Made by a program: the position numbers and the translations under genes. The notes beneath the pieces are model-generated. The model was not told the DNA's origin. It saw only the letters and a program-made list of their open reading frames with translations, and did no database searches. Below are positions 1 through 10,278 of a DNA stretch of 64,000 nt, piece after piece; position 1 is the stretch's first letter, and every line of letters begins with the position of its first letter. Origin of the DNA: RPRB01 sp035543115 (GTDB taxonomy: Bacteria > Myxococcota > Myxococcia > Myxococcales > Myxococcaceae); the NCBI GenBank assembly GCA_035543115.1, contig DATKKF010000142.1:15876-79875 (forward strand), written 5' to 3'.

Positions 1-460
1 CCTGCACGGTCGACGTCGTCTTCTTGGTCATGACCAGTCCGCCGGTCAGCACCGCCCGGCCCAGGGCGAAGCTTCGCGAGGCCTCGGTGTGTTCGGACGT
101 GGTCCGGCTCGTGCGCACTCCCCGGAGCACGACCCGCACCGCGTCCCAGGGGACGGTGAGCGTCGCCCCGCTCCGCGCCGTGACCCGCATCCCGCCCGGC
201 TCGAAGCCAAAGCTCCGTGCCTGGAGCCGGTCGGCGTCGGTGGGAACTGCCTCGTCGAGCGCCAGCGCGGCCAGGCCGGTCCCGTCGAGCGCCCGGACCA
301 GGGCCTCGGCTCCGTCGGGCGGGAGCCGGGCGAGGAGCGCGGGTGGCTCCGGTGCCAGGCGCATCCTCGCCTCGGCACGAGTCATCCCGGCGGCCGTCAC
401 CAGCGCCGAGACCGCCGCGTCGACGTCCTTCGGCTGCCGAACGGTCGCGACCAGGTGCAT
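1..460 (-). CDS. Hypothetical protein, partial at window edge
   Basis: The minus-strand reading frame opens with ATG at 460-458 (MHLVATVRQPKDVDAAV) and stays open to the window edge, so the C-terminus is missing. The visible ~153 residues are Ala/Leu/Arg-rich with no signal peptide or membrane segment. I do not recognise a family. The 62-bp gap to the divergent Nudix gene probably holds both promoters. I chose this frame over the plus-strand shadow because of the normal amino-acid composition and the well-placed ATG. Confidence 0.6.
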   Translation of the reverse strand, partial: MHLVATVRQPKDVDAAVSALVTAAGMTRAEARMRLAPEPPALLARLPPDGAEALVRALDGTGLAALALDEAVPTDADRLQARSFGFEPGGMRVTARSGATLTVPWDAVRVVLRGVRTSRTTSEHTEASRSFALGRAVLTGGLVMTKKTTSTVQ

Positions 461-522
461 GCCCCGACGGTAGCAGGGGAGCGGGGCCGCGACGCCTGCG
501 ACGTGGCATCCTCCGGGAGCAC

Positions 523-1221
523 ATGGAACGCTCGCCCCGCGACGTGGTGACCGGCATCGAGGTGGTGGAGGACCTGACCGCGCGCTCGCGCTGCGACGAG
601 GGCTTCCTCCACGTGAAGCGGCTGGTCTGCCGGAACACCCATGGCGACGGGTCCACCTCGCGCGACTACCGGGTCGACGTGGTGGACCGGCCCATCCCGG
701 ACGCGGTGGCGGTGCTCATCTGGCGCCGCGGCGCGAATGGCGTCGAGGTGCTCACCCGGAGGACGCTGCGCCCCGCCGCGCACTTTCGCGCCACCCTGAA
801 GCTCCCGGTGCCGGATCCCCGCCCCTACCTGCTGCTCGAGGAGCTGGTGGCCGGCATCCTCGAGCCCGAGGACCAGGGAGAGGCCGGCGTCCGCCGGCGG
901 GCCGCGGAGGAGACGTTCGAGGAGGCCGGCATCCGCGTGTCGCCGGACGAGGTGACCACCCTCGGCAAGGGCTTCTTCCTCGCCCCCGGGATCCTCTCGG
1001 AGAAGATCCATCCCACCGCCGTGGAGGTCACCGGGCGCCCGCTGGCCACGCCCCACGGCGACGGCTCGCCGCTCGAGGAGGGGGCGACGCTTCACTGGTG
1101 GCCCGCAGACGCGCTGCTCGAGGCGTGCCGGAGCGGTGAGGTGGAGGACGCGAAGACCGAGGTCATGGTCGGCCGCTTCCTCGCGCGCGGGGCGGGCGTG
1201 ACCCCCACCGGGGCCCGCTGA
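523..1221 (+). CDS. Nudix-family hydrolase
   Basis: A 232-residue protein starting at ATG 523. The open frame runs further upstream, but that part overlaps the divergent gene and does not look like protein. The central segment AEETFEEAGI matches the core of a Nudix box (REUxEExGU). The spacing before it is longer than in the classic box and the Arg is replaced, as in some ADP-ribose/NDP-sugar pyrophosphatase-like members. It probably hydrolyses a nucleoside-diphosphate derivative using Mg2+; the substrate cannot be told from sequence. It is a cytosolic single gene. Confidence 0.75.
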   Translation: MERSPRDVVTGIEVVEDLTARSRCDEGFLHVKRLVCRNTHGDGSTSRDYRVDVVDRPIPDAVAVLIWRRGANGVEVLTRRTLRPAAHFRATLKLPVPDPRPYLLLEELVAGILEPEDQGEAGVRRRAAEETFEEAGIRVSPDEVTTLGKGFFLAPGILSEKIHPTAVEVTGRPLATPHGDGSPLEEGATLHWWPADALLEACRSGEVEDAKTEVMVGRFLARGAGVTPTGAR

Positions 1222-1289
1222 CCCACCCCCGGCTCCCGGATTCCGGAGTCTTGCAGGCGGCCCGGCCGGTGCAGTGCCTGGGTTCCGCC

Positions 1290-1487
1290 ATGGCCGATCC
1301 CGCCAGCCCCCGTCCCGTTCCGGTCCTCGACCTCGTCGGCGCCATCCGGCTCGACCCGGAGTTCCGGATGGAGGACGTGCTCCGCGCGCTCGACAGCATG
1401 ACGCCCGAGGAGCTGGAGGAGCTGGCGGCGCTCCTCGACGAGCACGACGCCGCGGTCCGCCGGCGCGCGCGCGTCCTGGCCAGCTGA
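1290..1487 (+). CDS. Small hypothetical protein (65 aa)
   Basis: ATG at 1290 gives a 65-residue acidic protein with an amphipathic helical core (MTPEELEELAALLDEHDAA). A TTG 39 bp upstream could extend it. It lies between the Nudix and HAD genes in the same direction, 68 bp after the former. No family is recognised. The regular Glu/Leu heptad-like pattern suggests a small helical or coiled-coil protein. Confidence 0.5.
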   Translation: MADPASPRPVPVLDLVGAIRLDPEFRMEDVLRALDSMTPEELEELAALLDEHDAAVRRRARVLAS

Positions 1488-1539
1488 GGCCCCCCGGGCG
1501 TCGACGAACCCGGTGCCCCGGCGGTAGAGGGGTGCCTCG

Positions 1540-2289
1540 ATGCAGTTCGCGCCCCATCCGGAGTGGCAGAGGGTCCTCACCGACATCCTTTCCGCGGCGC
1601 ACGCGGCAGGTCCCGCGGGCGTCATCGCCTTCGACCTCGACTCGACGCTCCTGGACAACCGCCCGCGCCAGGCCGCCATCGTGCGCGACTTCGCGAGCGT
1701 GCACGGCATCTCGGCCCTCGAGGCCTTCCAGGCCGAGCACCTCGTCACCGGCTTCGACACCCGGGAGGCGCTCGGCAGGGCCGGGCTCGACCCCGAGACC
1801 GTCGCGCGGTGGCTGCCGGACCTCCGCAGGCACTGGGTGGAGCGCTTCTTCACCTCGGAGGCGTGCCTCCATGACATCCCCGTCCGGGGGGCGGCCGGGT
1901 ACGCCCGCCGCGCGCACCGCACGGGGGTCCAGCTGGTCTACCTGACGGCTCGCCCCGAGCGAATGCGGCCCGGAACGGAGGAGGTGCTGCGCCGCTTCGG
2001 GTTCCCGCTGCCGGGGGCGAGGGTGCAGCTGTGGATGAAGCCGGACGATCCATCCGTGGGGGACGAGGTGTTCAAGCGCTCCGCACATGCCCGGCTGGCC
2101 TCGCTGGGGCGGCTGGTGGCAGCCTTCGACAACGAGCCGGGGCACGTGAACGACTTCCGGGCCACGTTCCCGGAGGCGGAGGTGGTGCTGGTCGCAACCG
2201 GCCACTCGGGCCGTGTGTCAACGCTCGCCCCACAGGTGCGCGTGGTTCCCCACCTCGCGCTGGAGGGGGAGCCGCCAGAAAACCTGTGA
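1540..2289 (+). CDS. HAD-like hydrolase
   Basis: A 249-residue protein. Motif I, FDLDSTLLDN, places the nucleophile Asp at residue 32 and the acid/base Asp at 34. Motif II is the Thr in LTARPE (about residue 137), and a late DNEPGHVNDF segment supplies the acidic motif. This is the DxD(T/S) phosphatase fold of the haloacid dehalogenase superfamily, probably a cytosolic phosphatase of unknown substrate. ATG at 1540 follows a purine-rich stretch (gtagaggggtgcctcg). It is transcribed with its neighbours but not overlapping them. Confidence 0.75.
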   Translation: MQFAPHPEWQRVLTDILSAAHAAGPAGVIAFDLDSTLLDNRPRQAAIVRDFASVHGISALEAFQAEHLVTGFDTREALGRAGLDPETVARWLPDLRRHWVERFFTSEACLHDIPVRGAAGYARRAHRTGVQLVYLTARPERMRPGTEEVLRRFGFPLPGARVQLWMKPDDPSVGDEVFKRSAHARLASLGRLVAAFDNEPGHVNDFRATFPEAEVVLVATGHSGRVSTLAPQVRVVPHLALEGEPPENL

Positions 2290-2347
2290 AGCGCGCGCCG
2301 CGCCGCGGCATGGGGCGATCGCTTGGAAAATCGGGCCTCGAGTCGAT

Positions 2348-3496
2348 ATGCAGCGGCCCGGCATGGCACCTCAGTATTCGAAGGACCTGCTGCTCTCGAT
2401 GTACCGGCACATGTACCTGATCCGCCGGTTCGAGGAACGGGCGGCGCAGGCCTACACCCAGGGCAAGATCAACGGCTTCTGCCACCTCTACATCGGGCAG
2501 GAGGCGGTCGCGGTGGGCGCCACCGAGGCGCTGCGTCCCGACGACTACCAGCTCGGCGCGTACCGCGATCACGGCTACCCGCTCACCCGCGGCGCCGACC
2601 CCGGGATGATCATGGCCGAGCTGTTCGGGAAGGCGACCGGCTACTGCAAGGGCAAGGGCGGCTCGATGCACATCTTCGACGTCGAGCACTACACGCTCGG
2701 CGGCTACGGCATCGTGGGCGGGCAGATCCCGCTCGCCGCCGGGCTGGGCTTCGCCTCGCGCTACCGCAACGACGGGCGGGTCACCGTCTGCTACTTCGGC
2801 GAGGCCGCAGCGAACCAGGGGGCGTTCCACGAGACCCTGAACATGGCGGCGAAGTGGTCGCTGCCGGTCATCTTCCTCTGCGAGAACAACCGCTACGGGA
2901 TGGGGACGGCCTTCGCCCGCGTCTCTCCGATGCCCGAGGTCTACAAGCGCGCGGCGGCCTACGGCATCCGGGGCGAGCCCGTGGACGGGATGGACGTGCT
3001 GAAGGTCTACGAGGCGGTGAAGGACTGCGCCGCGCACTGCCGCGCCGGCAAGGGGCCGGTGCTGCTCGAGGCCAACACCTACCGCTACCGCGGCCACTCG
3101 ATGTCCGATCCGGCCACCTACCGGACCAAGACCGAGGTGGAGCAGGAGCGCAAGGGAGACCCCATTCCCAAGCTCCGCCAGTTTGCCGTGGAGCAGGTGA
3201 AGATCCCGGAGTCCGAGTTCGAGGCCATCGACGCCGAGATCAGGGCCACGGTCGACGCCGCGGTGAAGTTCGCCGACGAGTCGCCCGAGCCGTCGCTCGA
3301 CGAGCTCCACGAGGACATCTTCGTCGAGCCGGGCGATCCGGACGTGAAGCCACGCGAGCGGGTGCTGGGGATGAAGGTCCAGTGGCCGCACCACCCGGGG
3401 CCGCAGGACTACCGCGTGACCTGGGACCTCGAGCCGCGCGAGCAGGCCGAGGTGACGGAACAGAAGGCCGGTCTGAAGCAGCCGGCCCGGGCCTGA
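2348..3496 (+). CDS. pdhA: Pyruvate dehydrogenase E1 component, alpha subunit
   Basis: A 382-residue E1alpha of the thiamine-diphosphate-dependent pyruvate dehydrogenase complex. It decarboxylates pyruvate and, with E1beta, acetylates the lipoyl group of E2. The ThDP/Mg motif is visible as FGEAAANQGAFHE followed after the usual gap by CENNRYGMGT. The phosphorylation-loop-like segment YRYRGHSMSDP is also typical. ATG 2348 was chosen over an upstream in-frame codon inside the HAD gene; ATG 2363 is a close alternative. It is followed after 28 bp by the beta-subunit gene. A branched-chain 2-oxoacid substrate is possible but less likely. Confidence 0.93.
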   Translation: MQRPGMAPQYSKDLLLSMYRHMYLIRRFEERAAQAYTQGKINGFCHLYIGQEAVAVGATEALRPDDYQLGAYRDHGYPLTRGADPGMIMAELFGKATGYCKGKGGSMHIFDVEHYTLGGYGIVGGQIPLAAGLGFASRYRNDGRVTVCYFGEAAANQGAFHETLNMAAKWSLPVIFLCENNRYGMGTAFARVSPMPEVYKRAAAYGIRGEPVDGMDVLKVYEAVKDCAAHCRAGKGPVLLEANTYRYRGHSMSDPATYRTKTEVEQERKGDPIPKLRQFAVEQVKIPESEFEAIDAEIRATVDAAVKFADESPEPSLDELHEDIFVEPGDPDVKPRERVLGMKVQWPHHPGPQDYRVTWDLEPREQAEVTEQKAGLKQPARA

Positions 3497-3524
3497 CGAC
3501 GAGAGCGACGAGGGACGACACGAG

Positions 3525-4514
3525 ATGCCCGAGATTGCGTGGCGCGAGGCGCTGAACCAGGCGCTCTCAGAGGAGATGGAACGCGACGTCAACGTCTTCC
3601 TGATGGGGGAAGAGGTGGCGCGCTACAACGGGGCCTACAAGGTCAGCCAGGGGCTCCTGGACAAGTTCGGCAGCGCCCGGGTGGTCGACGCGCCGATCAG
3701 CGAGCTGGGGTTCGCCGGGCTGGGCGTCGGCGCGGCGATGGTGGGGCTCCGGCCGGTCATCGAGATGATGACCTGGAACTTCGCGATCCTGGCGATGGAC
3801 CAGATCGTCAACAACGCCGCCAAGCTCCGCCACATGTCGGGCGGGCAGCTGCGCTGTCCCATCGTGTTCAGAGGCCCGAACGGCGCCGGCGGCCGCCTCT
3901 CGTCGCAGCACAGCCAGTCGCTGGAGGCAAACTACGCCCACTTCCCGGGCCTGAAGATCCTCGCGCCCTCGACCCCGGCCGACGCCAAGGGGCTGCTCAA
4001 GGCGGCCATCCGGGACGACAACCCGATCATCTTCCTCGAGGCCGAGCTGCTCTACGGGGTGAAGGGCGAGGTGCCGGCCGGCGAATTCCTGTTACCCATC
4101 GGGAAGGCGGACCTGAAGCGCGAGGGCAACGAGGCGACCCTCATCACCTGGTCGCGGATGTACTACTTCGCCGAGCAGGCGGCGCAGCTCCTGGAGCGGG
4201 AGGGCATCCACGTGGACCTGCTCGACCTGCGCACGCTCAAGCCGCTGGACGAGGAGGCCATCCTCGCCTCGGTGCGGAAGACCAACCGGGTGGTGGTGGT
4301 CGAGGAGGGCTGGAGCTTCTGCGGGGTGGGCGCGCAGATCGCGGACCTCATCCAGTCCAAGGCGTTCGACGACCTCGATGCACCGGTGGAGCGGGTCACC
4401 GGCCTGGACGTGAACCGCAGCTACGCCGCGGTGCTGGAGAAGGCCACCGAGGTGTCGGTGGAGCGGATCGTCGCCGCGGTGAAGAAGGTCACCTACCGGG
4501 AAGAGGGGAACTGA
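3525..4514 (+). CDS. pdhB: Pyruvate dehydrogenase E1 component, beta subunit
   Basis: A 329-residue transketolase-like beta subunit of PDH E1. The N-terminus MPEIAWREALNQALSEEME, the central GAGGRLSSQHSQS and the late VVVEEGWSFCGVGAQI segments are characteristic. It forms the alpha2beta2 heterotetramer with the preceding product and completes the ThDP site. The stop at 4512-4514 lies 2 bp before the E2 start at 4517, so the three genes form one tight operon. Confidence 0.95.
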   Translation: MPEIAWREALNQALSEEMERDVNVFLMGEEVARYNGAYKVSQGLLDKFGSARVVDAPISELGFAGLGVGAAMVGLRPVIEMMTWNFAILAMDQIVNNAAKLRHMSGGQLRCPIVFRGPNGAGGRLSSQHSQSLEANYAHFPGLKILAPSTPADAKGLLKAAIRDDNPIIFLEAELLYGVKGEVPAGEFLLPIGKADLKREGNEATLITWSRMYYFAEQAAQLLEREGIHVDLLDLRTLKPLDEEAILASVRKTNRVVVVEEGWSFCGVGAQIADLIQSKAFDDLDAPVERVTGLDVNRSYAAVLEKATEVSVERIVAAVKKVTYREEGN

Positions 4515-4516
4515 CG

Positions 4517-5857
4517 ATGGCCACCGAGGTGCAGCTCCCGGCACTCTCGCCGACGATGACCGAGGGGAAGATCGTCAAGTGGCTCAAGAAGGAGGGAGAC
4601 AGCGTCTCCTCCGGTGAGGCCATCGCCGAGGTCGAGACCGACAAGTCGAACCTCGAGGTCGAGTCGTTCGACGACGGCGTGCTCCTCGAGATCCTCGTCG
4701 CCGAGGGCGAGACCGGGAAGGTCGGCGCCCCCATCGCGGTCATCGGGGCCAAGGGTGAGAAGGTCGAGGCGCGTGCGCCGGCGGCGAAGGCACCGTCGCC
4801 CGCGCCCGCCTCGCCGAAGGCCACGCGGCAGAAGCCGGCCCCCGCTGGCCCCGAGGCCCGGAGGGAGCAGCGGCAGCCCGAGGAGCGCGCGCCGCGCCCC
4901 GGGGGGCCAGCGCTGGTCGTTCCGATCCGGCGGACCGAGGAGGCGGCACCCCCTCCGGCGCAGGAGGACGGCCGACTCCGGGCCTCGCCGCTGGCGAAGC
5001 GGATGGCCCGCGAGGAGGGGCTCGACCTCGCCGGCGTGCACGGCTCGGGCCCCAGCGGCCGGATCGTGAAGCGCGACGTGGAGGCGGCGATCGGGCAGGG
5101 GGGCCAGGCTGCCGCGGCTGCTCCGGCGCCCTCGCCTCGCCCCGGGACCGTGCCTGCCCCCGCGCCGGTGTTCGACCGCCGCGAGCCGGAGGTCCTCCCC
5201 ATCTCCGGGATGCGCAAGGTCATCGCCCAGCGCATGGCCGAGGTGAAGCCGGGGGTTCCGCACTTCTACGTCACGATCGACATCGACATGGAGGAGGCGG
5301 TCAAGGTCCGCGAGCAGGCCAAGGCCGTCGAGGTGAAGATCTCGATCAACGACCTGATCGTGAAGGCCTCGGCCATGGCGCTCCGCCGCCAGCCCAAGGT
5401 CAATGTCTCGCTGCAGGGGGACCGGCTGCTCCAGTTCCACACCGCGGACGTGGGCATCGCGGTGGCGATCGAGGACGGGCTCATCACCCCGGTCATTCGT
5501 GACGCGGACCAGAAGTCGCTCGGGACCATCGCCGCCGAGGCGCGCGAGCTGGCCGAGCGGGCCCGGCGCAAGGCCCTCAGGCCCGAGGAGTACACGGGCG
5601 GATCGATCACCGTGTCCAACCTGGGGATGTTCGGGGTGGACTCGTTCATCGCGGTCATCAACCCGCCCCAGGCCTCCATCGTGGCGGTGGGCGCGGTCGC
5701 CGAGCGAGCGGTGGTGCGCGACGGCAAGGTGGTGGTCCGCAAGACCATGTCCGCGACCTTCTCTGGCGACCACCGGGTGGTCGACGGCGCGCTCGGCGCC
5801 CAGTACCTCCAGGAGCTGAAGGCGCTGCTGGAGCAGCCGACGCGGTTGCTGTTCTAG
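4517..5857 (+). CDS. pdhC: Pyruvate dehydrogenase E2, dihydrolipoamide acetyltransferase
   Basis: A 446-residue E2. An N-terminal lipoyl domain (about 1-80) carries the lipoylation motif ETDKSNLEVES with Lys43. A Pro/Ala-rich linker follows, then an E3-binding domain near residues 155-190 (ASPLAKRMAREEGLDLAGV), a second linker and the catalytic domain with FSGDHRVVDGA (His419 catalytic). It transfers the acetyl group to CoA and forms the core of the complex. A single lipoyl domain is present. No E3 (dihydrolipoamide dehydrogenase) gene follows; the operon ends in a palindrome facing a convergent kinase gene. Confidence 0.95.
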   Translation: MATEVQLPALSPTMTEGKIVKWLKKEGDSVSSGEAIAEVETDKSNLEVESFDDGVLLEILVAEGETGKVGAPIAVIGAKGEKVEARAPAAKAPSPAPASPKATRQKPAPAGPEARREQRQPEERAPRPGGPALVVPIRRTEEAAPPPAQEDGRLRASPLAKRMAREEGLDLAGVHGSGPSGRIVKRDVEAAIGQGGQAAAAAPAPSPRPGTVPAPAPVFDRREPEVLPISGMRKVIAQRMAEVKPGVPHFYVTIDIDMEEAVKVREQAKAVEVKISINDLIVKASAMALRRQPKVNVSLQGDRLLQFHTADVGIAVAIEDGLITPVIRDADQKSLGTIAAEARELAERARRKALRPEEYTGGSITVSNLGMFGVDSFIAVINPPQASIVAVGAVAERAVVRDGKVVVRKTMSATFSGDHRVVDGALGAQYLQELKALLEQPTRLLF

Positions 5858-5860
5858 GTT

Positions 5861-5878
5861 CCGGGCGTGCACGCCCGG
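5861..5878. terminator. Palindrome between convergent genes, possible bidirectional terminator
   Basis: A perfect 18-bp palindrome (CCGGGCGTG/CACGCCCGG) lies 3 bp after the E2 stop and 46 bp before the end of the convergent histidine kinase gene. There is no T-tract, as is common in very GC-rich genomes, so termination is inferred from position. Confidence 0.5.
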
Positions 5879-5924
5879 GAGCAGCCGCGGATCGAGACCG
5901 GCTCCTCGACCCGGTGGCGCCCGT

Positions 5925-8021
<2,097 letters not shown>

Positions 8022-8037
8022 CGGAAGGTGGGGGGGG

Positions 8038-8577
8038 TCAGCCGGCCGCGAGCGCGACCGCGGCCTGCTCCTCGGTGTCGTCGAGCAGGATGGAGCCGGT
8101 GGCGTCGCGGACCACGTGCAGCTCGGGGTTGGCGCGGGCGATCGCCTGGTGGACCTCGCCCTTCACCCGGTCGAGCAGCTGCGAGTTCTCGCGCTCGCGG
8201 TACAGCCGGTCGACTGCAGCCCGGACCACGCCTCGGAGCTCGACCCCGTCCCAGGGCTTCACCAGGAAACGGTAGACGTCGCCGCGCTCCATGGCCTGGA
8301 GCGCGGTCCCCACGCCCGCCGGCGAGGTGAGCACCACCCGCATGGTGTGCGGCTGGATGCGGCGGACCTCGTGGAGGAGCGCCAGCCCGGTGCCGTCGGG
8401 CAGCGCCGTGTCTGCCACCACCACGTCCACCGCCTCGCGGGCGACGATGGCCAGGGCGTCCTTGAGGCACGAGACCTCGTAGAGGCGGTGGGCCTCGTGG
8501 TCGAGGCTGTGGTGGAACGCGTCGGCGCTGCGAGCGTCCCCGGCAACGATCAACACGGTCCGGCTGGAGATGGCCAT
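8038..8577 (-). CDS. Response regulator, receiver domain with short helical C-terminus
   Basis: A 179-residue protein. The receiver domain fills the first ~125 residues, with the phosphoacceptor Asp56 in VVVADTALPDG and the conserved Lys in FLVKPWDG. The last ~55 residues are helical and carry no DNA-binding or enzymatic motif, so it may act through protein contact or phosphotransfer. ATG 8577 is preceded by aggagaccacgaga; upstream in-frame codons run into intergenic sequence. It is the first gene of a two-gene operon with the kinase. Confidence 0.85.
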   Translation of the reverse strand: MAISSRTVLIVAGDARSADAFHHSLDHEAHRLYEVSCLKDALAIVAREAVDVVVADTALPDGTGLALLHEVRRIQPHTMRVVLTSPAGVGTALQAMERGDVYRFLVKPWDGVELRGVVRAAVDRLYRERENSQLLDRVKGEVHQAIARANPELHVVRDATGSILLDDTEEQAAVALAAG

Positions 8578-9171
8578 TCTCGTGGTCTCCTCTGTCCCGC
8601 CACCATGGGTGTTCAAGCCCTGGGCCAGGGTCCGTGCCCAGCAATGCCGGTGGGTTCGTGAGCGGAGGCCGGGGTGCACCCCGAGTCCTGGGGTCTGACG
8701 GACCTTGGGAAAGCATCGGTGGAGGTGCGATGCCAGGGGCTCGATGCTCGAGTCCGCTCCCGCAGAGAGCCGGACGTCGCGCAGAATGTCGCCACGCTCC
8801 GCAGGGAGCTGGCCGGCGCCGAGCATCTGCGTGAGGTGTCGCGGAGCTTCACCCGGGCAGCTCCGCGACGCGCCGATCGAAACCTGCGACGTGGCCGGGG
8901 TGGTGCATCACGTCGAGCGCACCGAGGCTGGGGACGACGGCGCAGATCGAGCTGCCGCGCGCGCGGAGGGCGGGGCTCGACGCACCGTGTCGAGATCGCG
9001 CCGCTCGGCGCTCACCGCACCCCCGGCCGTCCGCCGCGGGCCCGGCGTGCGCTCGGACAGCTCGTCCGCCGAGCGGGCGCGACGGACGGGGGCGCAAGCC
9101 TTGCGCTCTGGACACTGACCCTCTGGCGGGTCGAATGATCGCCTCCCCGAGTCCTGGAGGGAGGAGACACC
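8578..9171. other. 594-bp intergenic region between divergent operons
   Basis: No supported gene was found in any frame. The open frames present have shadow-like composition and no start with a ribosome site. It must hold the promoters of the regulator/kinase operon (leftward) and of the acetoacetyl-CoA reductase (rightward). I see no -24/-12 motif of good quality here. Confidence 0.5.
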
Positions 9172-9918
9172 ATGTCGTCGGACCGCATCGCACTGGTCAC
9201 CGGAGGCGCCGGCGGCCTCGGCTACTCGATCTGCACCAAGCTCCACGAGAAGGGGTACCGGGTGGTGCTGACGCACTCGCCCAACAACACCACCATCAAG
9301 GAGACGCTCGCCGACATGAAGGCGAGGGGGCACGACTTCCACGCGTACCCGGTCGACGTGGCGAACTACGACTCGTGTCAGCGCTGCGTGGCGGACATCC
9401 AGAAGGACGTGGGCCACATCGACATCCTGATCAACAACGCGGGCATCACCCGCGACATGACCTTCCGCAAGATGACCAAGGCAGACTGGGACGCGGTGAT
9501 GCGGACCAACCTCGACAGCATGTTCAACATGACCAAGCCGGTCATCGACGGCATGGTGGACCGGGGCTGGGGCCGGGTGGTCAACGTGAGCTCGGTGAAC
9601 GGGAGCAAGGGCGCCTTCGGCCAGACCAACTACGCGGCGGCCAAGGCGGGCATCCACGGCTTCACCAAGTCGCTGGCGCTGGAGGTGGCCAAGAAGGGCG
9701 TGACGGTGAACACCATCAGCCCCGGCTACATCGGGACCAAGATGGTGATGGCCATTCCCAAGGAAGTGCTGGAGACCAAGATCATCCCCCAGATCCCCGT
9801 GGGCCGGCTGGGCGAGCCCGAGGAGGTCGCTGGGTTGATCATCTACCTCTGCTCGGACGAGGCGGCGTTCGTCACCGGGGCGAACATCGCGATCAACGGC
9901 GGTCAGCACATGCAGTGA
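9172..9918 (+). CDS. phaB: Acetoacetyl-CoA reductase (SDR family)
   Basis: A 248-residue short-chain dehydrogenase. The cofactor motif is TGGAGGLGYSI, followed by NNAGITRD, the catalytic Ser in NVSSVNGS and the YxxxK pair in NYAAAKAG. The NAGITRD, QTNYAAAKAG and C-terminal INGGQHMQ segments are hallmarks of PhaB, which reduces acetoacetyl-CoA to (R)-3-hydroxybutyryl-CoA with NADPH for polyhydroxyalkanoate synthesis. ATG 9172 follows a strong ribosome site (ggagggaggagacacc). No PHA synthase or thiolase gene is nearby. Confidence 0.9.
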   Translation: MSSDRIALVTGGAGGLGYSICTKLHEKGYRVVLTHSPNNTTIKETLADMKARGHDFHAYPVDVANYDSCQRCVADIQKDVGHIDILINNAGITRDMTFRKMTKADWDAVMRTNLDSMFNMTKPVIDGMVDRGWGRVVNVSSVNGSKGAFGQTNYAAAKAGIHGFTKSLALEVAKKGVTVNTISPGYIGTKMVMAIPKEVLETKIIPQIPVGRLGEPEEVAGLIIYLCSDEAAFVTGANIAINGGQHMQ

Positions 9919-10006
9919 CGCACTGGCCGATGAAGGACGAGGCGAGCCTCTCCCGTCAGCTCGGCCTCATCGGAGACGTTTGAGTCCGGATGCTCCGGAT
10001 CCCGGG

Positions 10007-10231
10007 CTAACCGCGGGGCCGGCGCGGCGTCTTGGGTGCGGAGGCGCCAGACCCGGACGGGCCCTCCGGTCTCCAGGGGACACCTCGCTTCCGCTCGATG
10101 TACTCGCGGATCAGCCGGCGGACCATCTGCGAGGGGGTCACGTCCTCCTCGGCGCACAGCTGCTCGAAGACCGCCTTCTTCCGGGGATCGATCAGGATGG
10201 TGAGCCGAGCGGTGCGGTCTTCGATTGGCAT
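10007..10231 (-). CDS. Ribbon-helix-helix (CopG-like) transcriptional regulator
   Basis: A 74-residue protein starting MPIEDRTARLTILIDPRKK, with the beta-strand (RLTILID), helix and turn and second helix (TPSQMVRRLIREYIERK) of the MetJ/Arc/CopG fold, then a basic Pro-rich tail. An upstream in-frame codon would overlap the divergent gene, so ATG 10231 is preferred. Only 47 bp separate it from the divergent start of the Ehr cluster, so it is the obvious candidate to control that cluster. It is not paired with a toxin gene. Confidence 0.75.
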   Translation of the reverse strand: MPIEDRTARLTILIDPRKKAVFEQLCAEEDVTPSQMVRRLIREYIERKRGVPWRPEGPSGSGASAPKTPRRPRG

Positions 10232-10278
10232 CGAACGTTCATGAGAGTTACGCTGGAGACGTTTCTGATGATAATAAG

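Noticed and set aside
397..2205. 602-codon minus-strand open frame
   Set aside because: It runs antisense through the Nudix, small-protein and HAD genes. Composition is His/Arg/Gly-rich with no domain, typical of a shadow frame in GC-rich DNA.
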